From positions 46,091,390 through 46,155,389 of the forward strand of contig CM046458.1 in the NCBI GenBank assembly GCA_025506515.1: DNA of 64,000 nt, read 5' to 3'. Positions 1 through 11,103 of the stretch are shown in pieces. The number at the start of each line of letters is the position of its first letter. Positions within the stretch are counted from its first letter, which is position 1. The DNA is from Flaveria trinervia (Eukaryota > Streptophyta > Magnoliopsida > Asterales > Asteraceae). Position numbers and translations under genes: made by a program. The notes beneath the pieces were generated by a model, which saw nothing but the letters and a program-made list of their open reading frames with translations, had not been told where the DNA came from and did no database searches.

Positions 1-1
1 T

Positions 2-100
2 TCCTCTCAGGCTGTTGTTTCCAACAAACATGTTAGTTTACCATCTGTTGATGAGAACAGGCCCAAGACCAAAAAGGTTTGGGTCTCAAAATCTAACTAA
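2..100 (+). CDS. gag: Element A gag, C-terminal end (partial)
   Basis: The reading frame starting at base 2 runs to TAA at 98-100 and ends KKVWVSKSN. Element C gag ends AWVSKCN at the same place, which identifies this frame as gag rather than the overlapping frames. Only about 32 codons are in the window, so no domain is visible. The pol frame is -1 relative to this and has its own TAA four bases upstream (94-96), so the two frames do not overlap. The junction is treated as a separate feature. Confidence 0.7.
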   Translation, partial: SSQAVVSNKHVSLPSVDENRPKTKKVWVSKSN

Positions 101-118
101 TTTGTTGTATTTTGCAGG
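94..118 (+). promoter_or_regulatory. Gag-pol junction with double stop and 3'-splice-like motif (A)
   Basis: TAA occurs in the pol frame (94-96) and in the gag frame (98-100), forming taactaa. A T-rich tract and ttttgcag follow (AG at 116-117), and pol is open from 118. The ctaac/ctaat strings fit plant branch points and lie about 18-22 bases from the AG. Equivalent motifs sit at the same place in elements B and C. A splice acceptor is inference; no donor was identified. Confidence 0.4.
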
Positions 119-3100
119 GTTCTTCAACATACCTCAGAGGCATCTGGTATGTAGACAGTGGAGGATCCATGCATATGACAGGAAACAGATCACTTCTTAA
201 TGACTACTCTCAAGGAAGGAAGGGGTTTGTGTCATTTGGCAATGATGCAAAGGGTTACATCATCGGCAAAGGCTTTGTTTCCAATGGGGAAATAAAGTTT
301 GATGATGTTAACCATGTGGAAAATCTCAAGTACAACCTCTTGAGTGTCAGTCAAATATGTGACAAAGGCCATGTTGCTCTTTTCACCAGTCAGAACTGTC
401 GGATTCTGTCATCCAAAGTTCTAAGTTTGATTGATAAGGTGTTGGATGAACACACTCTCCTAAAGGCCACAGGACAGGAAGAGTGTATGCCTTAGATCTT
501 TCCAAGAAAATAGATCTTAAAGGCCATCCTTGCTATTTTCCAAGGCTTCCCCCCAAGAATCTATTTTATGGCATAGAAGGCTGGGTCATGTTAATCTCAA
601 AAACATGAATCAGCTGATAAACCATGGTTTAGTAAGGGGACTACCTATGAAGGAGTTCAAGTGTGAAGATAACTGCACTGCTTGTTTAAAAGAAAAAAAA
701 GCACAAAGCTTCATTTCCCTCCATAGAAGAACCTAAGTCCACTGCCTGCTTACAGCTTCTTCACATGGATCTCTTTGGTCCTGTGAAAGGGATGAGTATG
801 GCTAAGAAGAAATACTGTCTGGTAATTGTGGATGATTGCTCCAGATTTGTATGGACTTTCTTTTGCATTCAAAGGATGAGGCTGCACAGTCCATTATGAA
901 CTTTGTGTTACACGTTGAGAAGCAGTATTCCCTACCAGTTAAGTGTGTGAGGAGTGACAATGGTACTGAATTCAGAAACCACACACTTGATGAGTTTTAC
1001 TTATCAAAGGGAATCAAGAGGCAGTATAGCATCCCAAGAACTCCTGAGCAAAATGGAGTAGTGGAGAGAAAGAACAGGACCCTTATTGAAGCTGCAAGGT
1101 CCATGTTGGCTGACTCTGGACAGCCAATGACTTTTTGGGCTGAAGCTGTCAATACAGCTTGCTATGTACAGAATAGAGTTCTAGTAAATCAGAGGTTGAT
1201 GAAGACTCCATATGAAGTTCTTCATCATTTGGCCCCTCTAATTTCATTCTTCAGAGCATTTGGGTGTCCTTGTTTCATTCTCAACACACGGGATCAACTC
1301 CAAAAATTTGATCCTAAGGTGGATGCAGGGTACTTTGTGGTTATTCATCAACTTGCAAAGCATACAGAGTCTTCAACTGCAGAACAAAGATGGTTGAAGA
1401 GACTCTACATGTTAAGTTTAATGAATCTCCTAAGGACAAGATTCCACAAAGCCCTGTGGAGCTATTTGATTTGGACATACTACAATATGTTCCTTATCAA
1501 ACTCCTGATGTTGCTCCTGTCAACAGTTCACCACCTGGTGGTACTGTTGGTGCTGATGATGATGATGATAGCAGTACTCACCTCTTCAGGTTTAGTGATC
1601 AACTGCCTGATTCAGCTAGACCTGATTTCCTGTAGCTCTAGTAGCACCATCCACAACAAATGCTGATGAGATTTCTTCAAATTCAACTTCCTTTGAATTA
1701 CCATCCACTGATTGGTTTCAAGGAAATGATTCACCATCACCATCTGTTGCTGCTGAACCTGCTACAAACACTTGCACAGATCTTATTGTGTATCAAGATC
1801 TAAAGAATCACCCTATGTCTCAAATCATTGGTGATATCACTGCTGGCGTATCAACAAGAAGTCAATTGTCAAATTTCTGCTTCTATGCTCTCTTCATCAG
1901 TCAGCAAGAGCCAAAGAATTATCACATTGCTTTAAAGGACAATGGATGGTTTGATGCCATGCAGCTTGAGCTTCTTCAATTCAAGAAACAGCAAGTGTGG
2001 GAACTGGTTCCTCTACCTCCAGGTAAGTGTGCAATAGCACTAAATGGGTGTTTAGGAACAAAACTGATGAAAATGGGCTTATTGTTAGAACAAGGCCAGA
2101 CTGGTTGTTCAGGGGTTTGCACAAGAAGAAGGTATTGATTATGATGAAACCTTTGCCCCTGTAGCCAGACTGGAAGCAATTCGATTGTTTTTAGCTTATG
2201 CTGCTTATCAAAAACTCAAAGTTTTTCAAATGGATGTCAAAAGTGCATTTTTGTATGGGAAAATTAAAGCAAAGGTTTATGTATGTCAACCACCAGGCTT
2301 TGAGGACAATAAACATCCTAATTGGGTGTATAAGCTTGATAAGGCTCTTTATGGGTTGAAACAAGCTCCTAGAGCCTGGTATGAGATATTATCAAACTTT
2401 CTTCTGGAAAATGATTTCACTAGAGCTCCATTGATAAGACTTTATTCATTAAGAAAGCTGGGCAGCATAATCTACTTGTTCAAATTTATGTAGATGATAT
2501 TATTTTTGCATCCTCTGATCCTCAGTTGTGTGATGCCTTTACAAAGTTGGTGCAACAAAAGTTTGAAATGAGTGCCATGGGAGAATTACAGTTCTTTCTG
2601 GGTTTGCAAATCAAACAAAAGGCTGATGGAATTTTCATTCATCAGTCCAAATACACAAAATCTTTTGGAAAAGTTTGATTTACAAAACTGTAAGCCCTGT
2701 TCTATCCCCATGTGCAGCACCACACAACTGGATACAGATCAGAAAGGTAAAGTGGTTGATGAAACACTTTATAGATGTATGATTGGGTCCTTGATGTACT
2801 TAACAGCTTCTAGACCAGATATTATTTTGCTACATGTGTTTCTGCTAGATTTCAGGTTGCACCTAAAGAGTCTCATCTGATTGCAGTCAAGAGGATCTTT
2901 AGATATTTGCAAGGTACACAATCTCTAGGTTTATGGTATTCCACTAGGCACTCTTGTAAATTAGTTGCTTTCTCTGATAGTGACTATGCAGGGTGTAAGT
3001 TGACCAGGAAATCAACTTCTGGTGGATGTCAATTCCTAGGCAACTGTTTGATTTCTTGGCAGAGTAAGAAACAAACATCTGTTGCTACATCCACCGCTGA

Positions 3101-3428
3101 AGCCGAGTACTTTGCTGCTGCAAGTTGTACATCCCAAGTACTCTGGCTTCAGAATCAACTTTTGGACTATGGCATTACAGAGACTAACACTCCGTTATTA
3201 ATGGATAGTGCTTCATCTCTTTGCATTGTCAAAAATCCAGTCCAGCACTCTAGGACCAAACATATAGAAATTAGACATCATTTTATAAGAGATTGTTTTA
3301 AAAAGGGTCTAATTAATCCTATGTTTGTGCCTAGTGCTGATGAGCTTGCAGACATTTTTACTAAGCCTTTGGATAGTTCAACTTTCCACAACCTGGTGTT
3401 AAGGCTTGGTATTCTGCAGCTAGAATAA
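118..3428 (+). pseudogene. pol: Element A pol polyprotein (Copia type), frameshifted
   Basis: Aspartic protease motif WYVDSGGSMHMTG lies near 145-183. The zinc-binding pre-integrase domain follows (WHRRLGH at about 570, C-X2-C at about 680). The integrase core spans about 760-1330 with the three acidic positions in MDLFG, RSDNGTEF and EQNGVVERKNRT. Reverse transcriptase runs from about 1920 to 2700; YVDDIIFASSD is encoded at about 2487-2520, so the active-site pair is kept. RNase H spans about 2940-3425, ending ADIFTKPLDSSTFHNLVLRLGI. Frame changes are seen near 485, 740, 840, 1350, 1640, 2060, 2400, 2660 and 2830. The intact protein would provide maturation, cDNA synthesis and integration inside virus-like particles. 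Low doubt about identity. Confidence 0.93.
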
Positions 3429-4190
3429 GTGACAACTACTGATGATCTCAGTAATAAGTACTCGTGATCATTGGTAACCATGTCACATATAAGTACTGAT
3501 GAGTTCTTTCACCCTCAGTAGTTTTTATAACTACTGAAGGCTAAATGCCTCACAAGTACTGAAGTACTTTATCTGTTCTAAACTACTGATGTAGTTACAA
3601 CTACTTATGTAGTTACAACTACTAAAATCAGTACAAACAGATAAGTACTGACGTCCTATGAAACACCTGAAAAGCAGATGCAAAGTCTGATGAGTAAGTG
3701 TTGAGGACAGTATGAAACAGCTATAAAAGCTAAGAATTGACGAAAACAGCTGATGAGTAATTTCTCTTCAGTTGTTTCTACAACTGCTGTTTCAAAACAA
3801 CTGAAACCAAAACCATGTCTTCAGTAGTTTACAACTACTGAAGACTAACACCAAGTCTTCAGCTGTTTACAACAACTGCTGACAAAACCACTGTCTTCAG
3901 TAGTTTCACAACTACTGATGACTAATACCAAGTCTTCAGTTGTTTCATCACCTGAAGTCAAAACTGTCTTCAGTAGTTTTATAACTACTGATAACTAAAT
4001 CAGAGACTTCAGCTGTTTCAACTTCTGACGGTTAATACCACGTCATCAGTAGTTTCAACAACTGATGACTCACACCAAAACCTTCAGTCGTTTTCTAACC
4101 TGACCCTTTAAATTCCTTATCCCACCTTTAGAGTTTTTATCTTCTCTTCTCAAATCTAACGTTCAAAAACTCTCTACCCTCTCTTCATCA
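3429..4190 (+). repeat. Element A pol-ORF3 spacer rich in micro-repeats
   Basis: This 760-base non-coding spacer holds many copies of a short near-palindromic family: caactactgaag, its complement cttcagtagttg, and cagctgtt variants. The same family is dense in this element's LTR (7690-8130). A short AT-rich stretch (about 4090-4185) then leads to the ATG of the third ORF. A promoter or leader for ORF3 could lie here, but I see no clear TATA box. Confidence 0.75.
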
Positions 4191-7100
4191 ATGGTGACCA
4201 TGCAACTAAAACCACGACACAATTGTGTTGCACATCTCACCAAATCGCCATACTGGACCAAGTTTCATAACGCCATTGATTTAATGGTTCAATCACCCTA
4301 CAAAACGGCGTTTCGGGTAAATCCCACCATATATGCCGCATCCCTTAACCAATTCTGGACAAACGTCACTTTGGTCTCTGAGGAGAACGACACAGAGTCT
4401 CTTCAATCGTTTGTCCATGGCCAAAAAGTGGTCATCACTCCAGACACTCTTCACCAAACCCTTAATCTGGATGATGCCACTTTCCCAACTGGTTATCCAA
4501 AGGGCACAACAAATCAATCATTTGCCCACCATGGATACCAGGGTAACCTGAGTGCATCTACCTTACTGAAGAAACATTTCCCGGGTGCCGAACGTCTCAT
4601 ATTTCATATGGTAAATGTATGCCTTGCCTCCAAGACTTCATCATGGGATCAAATGTCCACAAGGTGGCAACAGGTAATGTACTCCATCCTTGAGCAACGA
4701 CCTTTAAATTTTTCTGAAATACTATTTTTAGAGCTCAAGGATATGGCCTAAAAACAAACTGCTAACCGTTGGATATTATATCCTCGGTTCATAATGGCCA
4801 TAATTGAAAACCAGCTTCAAGCTGAGGGACTTGTTGGCCTGGGAGTCCCTGCTATGGCTGTATTGCCTGAAGTATACTCCCGGCACAACTCTGACCAATC
4901 ACTCAAAATGGCTGCCAAGCTGCGCAAACCCACGCAGCTGGAACCCACAGCCACCACCTCCAAATCCAAAGTCCCCACCAACCCACTAAAAAGAAGACCA
5001 AAAAGGCTACTCAGGGAAATGAGTCCCCTGAGGATGCCCCTACAACACAAACGCAGGCTATATCCACTGGTTATAACCCCTAGTGGATACAAGGACTCTC
5101 CCAGCCACAGCCGCTCAGGATTCCTCTCAAAAGGAGCCTGCAGCAACCACAGAAGGGGTACCCACAAATCTGGGATCTTCCTCATTTGAGGAGATTGCCA
5201 TTGAAGAGCACCATTCTCCCCAGGTTCACACTGCTTTTACCCCATCTCCACATGCAACCGCCCCCCAAAGTCCAACCATTATCATTGCAAACGTGCTGAC
5301 TCAGCTGCATGCCTCTCCTCCTCCCCAACAACCACCAACAAAGGGGAGAACCACAGCTATTGAGGATGAGGATCACCATGCTTCTGACAACCCACAGCAC
5401 CGGGGTTTACACGTTCGATCTCCTGGTGTGGATATGGAGATTAGAACATCTAGTGAGGCTGCCACCTCTTCTGAATCAGCACATGATCAGAATGAGGCTG
5501 GTAACATAGCTAAGACCTCACTAGAGGCAACAGCTGATGAAGGACATAGTCCTGAGGCTGGAAGTCCCCAGTTCCATGAAAAAGGGGCACATGCTAAAAC
5601 TGGTCTACACCCAGTGCATGTACATCCTGCTACAAGCAGGAGGTCAGGTGATTCAGCATCTGCTGATGATGACCTGGGCTTCTTTTATGATGTTCTGGCC
5701 CAGAACACAATTCTTGAGGAAGAAGTCAGTAGACTACAAAAAGTACTTGACCAATTCTCTCAAGAAGCAAGTCCATCTGCCACCAACATAAACCCACAGA
5801 TGGCAGCTTCACCTGAAGGTCTCCCATACACTCAGCCACTCAAAACTTCCAAGCCACCAGCTTCTGTTTCTGGCACTGCTTCTCAGGGACAGAACCCCTC
5901 TAAGCAAACAGTTGCTATCTTTCAGCAAACTCTACCTCTCATCACCCCAATGATCACAGACATTGTGATCAAAACCATGGATGAGAGGCTTCCCTCAATC
6001 ATACAACCCCTGGTGGAGGAGATTGTGCGCACAAGGCTTTCTGCTACTCAAACCCTTGAAACCAATGCAACCAAAAAGGGGGAGAGTCAGTCAGTGAAAG
6101 CAAAGAGGGAGAGCAAACTGAAAGAAAAGGACTCTGAGAAGGAAGAGGAGTCTGTGAAGGGAACCAAAAATGATCAAGTGAGTGAAAGTCACAAAGACTT
6201 TCATGTCACATATAAGAAGAGGAAGGGTGAAGAAAAAGAGAAAGAGCTCCAACTCGATGAGATGATCAAAATAGCAGATGCTACTCATAGTAAATCAATG
6301 GATGCCATTATTGATCAACTCTATAGACAAGGGTTCGATACTGCACAACTTGACTCAGAGATCAAGAGACTTGAAGTTGAAGAAATTAACTCAAGATGGG
6401 CAAGTTATGATGCATTAGAAAGAGAGAGACTAGAGATCATGATCAGATTCATTGCAAAATATCTTGGGAGATCATTGATCGAGATTAAATCATGGACCAG
6501 GGACAGTATCTTGGCCATAACCTCCAAGATCTGTTCGTCTGAGGCATACACTAAGGGGTTAGTAGTCGAAGCTTTGAATGAAGCAGGAGCAGGGAGCAGG
6601 ACTGAGCTAGCCAAACACTCAAAAGCAACACTCACCTCCAAAATGCTAACTCATCCTGTCAACATTCCCTCTCCAAAACAACCACAATCACAACCCACAA
6701 AACCAACTCCCTTACCCTCTAAACCAACAGCCGATGATGCACCTAAGAAGAAGAAGAGAAGGGTGTTGAGGCTAGAAGAAGAAGAAGAAGAGGATGATGT
6801 GGAAGAAGATAGGCTGCCTCTGTCTGCAGTCCTAACATTGGCTAAAGCCAAACCCATGCCCATCACTCCCACCTCACAGATGGAAGCTGTGAGAGTAAAG
6901 ATTGAAGAAGGACAGCAGCAAAGGCTTCATGATGATGAAATGTTGAAAAGCATCGACAAAACTTATGCTGCTTCGTCATCAATAATAAGTATGAAGAAAG
7001 AAGCTCTAAGGTTGTACACCCTTGCCAACACATTTCAATATCAGAAGGAAAAGGTGAGAGTATGGCCTGATCCTAGGGTGGCTCACAGGATTGTAAAGAA

Positions 7101-7428
7101 AGACATTCCTTCGAGATACAAGGGCCAAGTAAAAAGGATCGTAGATGAAGAGATCACAGTGGTCCTTGTACTATCACCCTGGGAGATTGAGAACTTCAAA
7201 TGAAATGAGCTCTGTCTGTTACTTGAAGGGACTCATCCTGATGAGTTTGCATACAGACAGATTACAACAGTTGAGCTCAAAAATGGTAAACAGGCCAAGT
7301 ACATCTCAGAGCTGTATGGGCGTGAAGGATTGTTTGATGGTGAAGCCGAGAACCTGACCATGGAAGAACAAATTATGTTTCTCAGAGCATACACCAGAGA
7401 ATCCTACAGGCTTATACATGGGAAGTGA
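4191..7428 (+). pseudogene. Element A third ORF (SIRE 'env-like' ORF3), broken
   Basis: It starts at ATG 4191 (MVTMQLKPRHN). The N-terminal domain runs to about 4900 and matches the same domain in B, C and D (FHNAIDLMVQSPYKTAFRVN, then LYPRFIM near 4780). An in-frame TAA lies at 4749-4751 and a frame change between about 4980 and 5083. A long Pro/Ser/Thr-rich linker follows, then a conserved block at about 6280-6560 (DAIIDQLYRQGFD, MIRFIAKYLGRSLIEIK), a basic patch KKKKRR near 6750 followed by a Glu/Asp run, and a C-terminal block ending at TGA 7426-7428. An in-frame TGA lies at 7201-7203, where about 30 codons present in B are missing. No signal peptide or membrane segment is visible, so 'env-like' describes only position. 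Function unknown. Confidence 0.8.
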
Positions 7429-7634
7429 GTCTCATGGATGGGGGAACAACTCAGTGTCCAATTCCCCAATATAGAGCTCCCATCCATACATTGCCACAAA
7501 TCATCAGAGACTCATTTCCAGGCCAGTGCTTATATGGGTCATCTTCTCAACTGATCAAGAAGGAAAAAGACCAACCATTCTACCAACAATAAGTGGGACC
7601 TCAATAAAGTTAAAGGTTTTGGCTGCATTGGTTC

Positions 7635-7642
7635 AGGGGGAG
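7635..7642 (+). promoter_or_regulatory. Polypurine tract of element A
   Basis: The purine run agggggag lies two bases upstream of the LTR start TGTTGG. It should prime plus-strand DNA synthesis. The same context, ggttcagggggagtttgttgg, precedes the 3' LTR of B and, in reverse orientation, that of D. Confidence 0.85.
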
Positions 7643-7644
7643 TT

Positions 7645-8416
7645 TGTTGGACCAAAAGAACTAATGAGCCGGATCAGAAAAACCTTTAAGTCCCACAGAC
7701 GTCACAACAACTACTGAAGACCACAACAGGTGAAGACAACAGCTGATTACAAAGTCTGAAGACAAGTGCTGAAGACAAAGTCTGAAGACAAGTGCTGAAG
7801 ACAAAGTCTGAAGACACAAGTGCTGAAGACCAAAGTATCAGACGTTGTCACAACAGCTGAAGAGGTCTTCTTCAGTAGTTGTGACGGTTTACCTTTCAGT
7901 AGTTTTATGTTTTATCTTTTCAGTAGTTTGACACAACAGCTGAAGAATACTTCTTCAGTTGTTGTGCTCATCAGTAGTTTTATATTTATCAGTAGTTTGT
8001 AAAACGACTGAAGAGCTTGTTCTTCAGTCGTTGTAGTTTCAGTAGTTTCTTATCAGTAGTTTCTTATTTTGTACTTAACACTCTGATATGTTCTCAGTAG
8101 TTGTGAACATTTCAGTGGTTGTTAAGAGTTAGTTATTTTTGTAATAGATCTGCTAGTTGTCACTTTCCCGTGATAACAGCAGCGATTGCATTCTATATAA
8201 GGAGTGTCAACCTATTGTAATAAAAGAATTATTTTGATCAGAAATATTTGATATTATTGAAACATTCCTTGTTACAGAAATATATTCTCTCGTTATAACC
8301 GTATTTGTTCTTAATGCATACGAGTATCAAATTCTTGCTACAATTTGTCTAATTCTTGTTCTTATTCCGCTGTGTTACGCTCCATTACATCAAACTTGTG
8401 ATCACTGATCCTGACA
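7645..8416 (+). repeat. Element A 3' LTR
   Basis: 772 bases, beginning TGTTGG and ending CTGACA, colinear with both B LTRs but clearly diverged. A TATA box (tatataa) is at 8194-8200. The first half is filled with the caactactgaag / cttcagtagttg micro-repeats, and a 24-base tandem repeat lies at about 7751-7830 that is not expanded in B. Confidence 0.92.
7751..7830 (+). repeat. 24-base tandem repeat in the A LTR
   Basis: About three copies of a unit built from tctgaagacaagtgctgaag are arranged head to tail. B's LTRs have related but non-identical text here (gaagacaaag variants), so the array expanded within A or was lost in B. Confidence 0.8.
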
Positions 8417-9272
8417 CCAAGCATAGTTATGAGGTGAGCGACTCTGTGTCGCAACAGACTCGACAGTGGTCTTTGTCCATGAGATGAGACAATGAGGTGA
8501 GCGACTTTGTGTTGCAACAGACTCGGTTAGAGTTCAATCCCTATGATTGAATCATATGGGATCTTTGTCGCGTATCCCGATGTTGTGTCGGTCTTCGGAC
8601 ATGAGTCGGGGGTTTGTGAGCAGGCCCCTGCACAGCATCAGCTTTCGAGCATGAGTCAGGGATATTGCATGAGACAAGATTCGAGTAATAATGAGTAATG
8701 AAAGAGAGATCATGTATGATAGAACGAACGTATGAATGAACATAAATGAATTATCATAATAAAGTACATAACAGGATCCTCGTCATTCGACCTCAGTAAT
8801 CGTGGCTGAGTGACACGAAGAGGGTAAAGTCTGACCGGATCGAGAAAGAGAAGTGAACGATAATGTAATACGTTGAACGAACAAAGTTAAGGAGCGTAGT
8901 GACGAAGATAATAATGATATTATCTATATGTACGTATGATGCATGATCACGAACGGTTGTAAAGTATAGTATGTTTTATTATAAAACTAGAACTCACTCA
9001 ACGTCGCTAACTTTTGTAGGCATGATAGTTGGCAGGTATATGTGGATGCTGAAGAGTTGAAGGCATGGATGCATAAGCTACTGGGAGCATTATGAGGCTG
9101 GCATCCGTATTTTGACATGTCTTATAGTTTGAGATGAAAACAAATGTTGTAATTGACATGTTTTTAGTTATAGATGAAAGTTTTAAATTCTGCTGCAAAA
9201 TTAATGTACGTTTTATAATGTTTTAAGTCAATGAATGACCAACTGTGAGGTGCTCGGGAACGGGGCCTTACA
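8417..9272 (+). repeat. 3' part of a Gypsy-like LTR (remnant)
   Basis: No ORF. The end text (ctcgggaacggggccttaca) resembles the 3' end of long plant Gypsy LTRs, and the stretch stops in CA exactly where element F starts. A 35-base unit beginning atgaggtgagcgact is repeated near 8430 and 8491. Element A borders it on the left and probably truncated it. No matching second LTR is in the window, so assignment rests on text style and is moderate to weak. Confidence 0.45.
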
Positions 9273-9566
9273 AAATAATGTTGGATTAAGACATTCTTAG
9301 TTGATTACATATGTAATAGTATTAGTTAAATGGGTCATCCGGGTAAGTGTAGATGGGTCGAATAAGTAGTTAAGTAGTTATTTAACCCGCCACTCTAATG
9401 CATCAATGTAACTAACTATAACCAGCAATAACTGCCATAACCGAAGGGTATAAATACCTCCAGATTGTCTTTGTACAAATGTATGAATGTACATATTATG
9501 TGTGTGAAAACGAGCGTGAATATACAATCAATTGTGTTTCAAAACAATGATTATCGAGATTCTATT
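9273..9566 (+). repeat. Element F left (5') LTR
   Basis: Aligns with 11100-11388 over its full length. Its first bases (tgttgga in the right copy) are missing or changed, so the left edge is slightly truncated. A TATA box (tataaata) is at 9449-9456. The 3' boundary is approximate because the repeat ends ctatta/ctata rather than CA. Confidence 0.8.
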
Positions 9567-9568
9567 AG

Positions 9569-9580
9569 TGGTATCAGAGC
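9569..9580 (+). promoter_or_regulatory. Primer-binding site of element F
   Basis: TGGTATCAGAGC, complementary to the 3' end of plant initiator Met tRNA, directly follows the left LTR. Confidence 0.85.
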
Positions 9581-9636
9581 GTGTTGCTCTTGAGACCTGT
9601 GAAGAAAGATCGAGCGTCCGGTTGAAGAAGACAATC

Positions 9637-10543
9637 ATGGAATATCAGTATGTAACAGTGAGTCTGGATGGGGTAGATTCATCAACATTAAATCCGACAC
9701 TAGGTTTTGTTTAGGAGGAACAAGAGGAATCGAGTGCCTTCGGTCAAGAGGACAAGGGGGATTCAAGTGTTGAGAAATTACGAATCAGACTCAGTGGTTT
9801 TGAAATGGGAAAAGAGGAGTCGCTCGATAAACAAAAGACTGCTTTGAAGAAATTTAGAAAGATGATTACAAATATAGAAAAACAACTATCCTTTAAAGCA
9901 CATTTCTGTAACTATTGCAATCAATTTGGACACAACAAGAAGGTATGTAAGTTTAGAATCCAAAATTCTGAATTTCTTGTGAAAGGAACCAAAAAAGGTG
10001 ATTGGAATGATATATGGTTTGTTAGTCTATCTAAGAAAACATGTATGTGGGAATAAACACTTATTCAAACGATTAAATAAGTCTTTTGGAATTGAAACAT
10101 ATGTGAATCATTTCTCCAAGAATTACTTTCGTGGAAAAGGCCAAGTTCAAATCTTGTGTAATGGAACTACACATTTGATAGAATCGGTTTACTATGTTCC
10201 GACTATGAAAGGAAATATTCTAAGTTTGAAACAATTGTCATATCAAGGTTTCGAAATAACTTTTGAAGGAACAATCTGTTTTATCACCAAAACTTTTAAG
10301 ATCTATGTTGAAAAAAAGGTTGAAGAAGATAAGAATGCAAAAAAGATTTACATGGAGGATGAAAGGAATTCAAATTTGAATTGGGCAGATGTAACTCAAC
10401 TTGAAGAGACTATGGCACTATGGTATCATTTTGAATATCTAGACATTGAAGCAAACAAAAATTTGGCAAGGGAAGACAAAGGAAAACGACCTCTAGAACG
10501 TCAAATTATGCTTATACAATTGAAGACTGTATGGCATTTCTAG
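9637..10543 (+). pseudogene. Element F gag/protease-like ORF (CCHC knuckle, inactive protease)
   Basis: Start ATG 9637 (MEYQYVTVSLDG) is the first in the internal region in this frame. An in-frame TAG lies at 9712-9714. The CCHC knuckle CNYCNQFGHNKKVC lies near 9910-9951. After a frame change near 10000-10050, the segment IWFVSLSKKTC occupies the place where Copia proteases have W-x-V-D-S-G, so the catalytic Asp motif is absent. The following text (YYVPTMKGNILSLKQLSYQG) matches the C-terminal half of a Copia protease fold. The known family role would be particle assembly and maturation; here proteolysis is unlikely. It reads into the ARID ORF with a second frame change near 10535. Confidence 0.72.
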
Positions 10544-11103
10544 ATCTTTTACCTGTTGCTGTCAAGTTAGAAAAGGAAAAGGAGAAATTCAAAGATGAAT
10601 TTGGAAGACTTATCAAATGGTTCATGAATGATTTTCTTCAATTAAAATTTAATTGTATCATGCCTCCATTAGACGATAATTATGAAAGGATGAGCCTTGT
10701 AGATTTGTATGTTGCAGTACAACATCATGGAGGTTTTAGAGTAGTCTCATGCAATAATTAATGGGGTATGATAACAATAGATTTAGGGTATGACTGGTCT
10801 ATGGAAGATACTTTGAAGATTGCCCACCTGAAGTATTTGGAAATGTTAGAATGTCACTACAAGAAAAGAAAAGAAGATCAAAGTACTTATGAAATCGGAG
10901 AAACTTCCAAAAGAACCAGGAGTATTGAAGAAATGTCTGCTGTTGAAAATAAGAAGAAAGTCCACATCAACCAGAAGACGCAAACATGCCATGGAAGAAA
11001 AGAAGGGTCAACTATGTCCGTGACTGGCAACCTCAATATGGTCCGACCAAATAAAGAAAGAATGATCAAGATACCAACATTAGGGGGCAGATTGTTGGAA
11101 TAA
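10531..11103 (+). pseudogene. ARID (AT-rich interaction) domain ORF in element F
   Basis: Residues from about 10585 to 10870 follow the ARID pattern: F-x3-LIKWFMNDF, then MPPLDD, SLVDLYVAVQHHGGFRVV, WGMITIDLG and HLKYLEMLECHYK. These are the helix-turn-helix landmarks (PP, DLY, GG, W, L-x2-YL) of the family, which binds DNA. One in-frame TAA at 10759-10761 splits the domain between GG-FRVVSCNN and WGMI. A Lys/Arg-rich tail follows, ending inside the right LTR at 11103. The gene shares its frame with the knuckle segment and lies between LTRs, so it would have moved as retroelement cargo. I recall similar ARID plus knuckle predicted proteins in Asteraceae but could not check. Confidence 0.8.

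Larger units (their letters stand above)
1..8416 (+). mobile_element. Element A: SIRE/Maximus-type Ty1-copia retrotransposon, 3' part
   Basis: Order on the + strand is end of gag, protease, integrase, reverse transcriptase, RNase H (the Copia order), a non-coding spacer, a long third ORF, a polypurine tract and a 3' LTR. The 5' LTR and most of gag lie left of the window. It belongs to the same family as element B: pol, third ORF and LTR all align with it, with many differences. A third ORF after pol and the RNase H tail (HIEIRHHFIRD) are what I know of the SIRE/Maximus lineage. Frames are interrupted many times, so it is not autonomous as read. The 3' flank is 8417-8421 ccaag; the partner TSD is outside the window. 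Confidence 0.93.

Noticed and set aside
94..117. A tiny spliced intron of about 25 bases at the gag-pol junction (gtaact...tgcag in C)
   Set aside because: Far below the minimum plant intron length; in A and B the first bases are not gt. Only the acceptor side is retained as a hypothesis.
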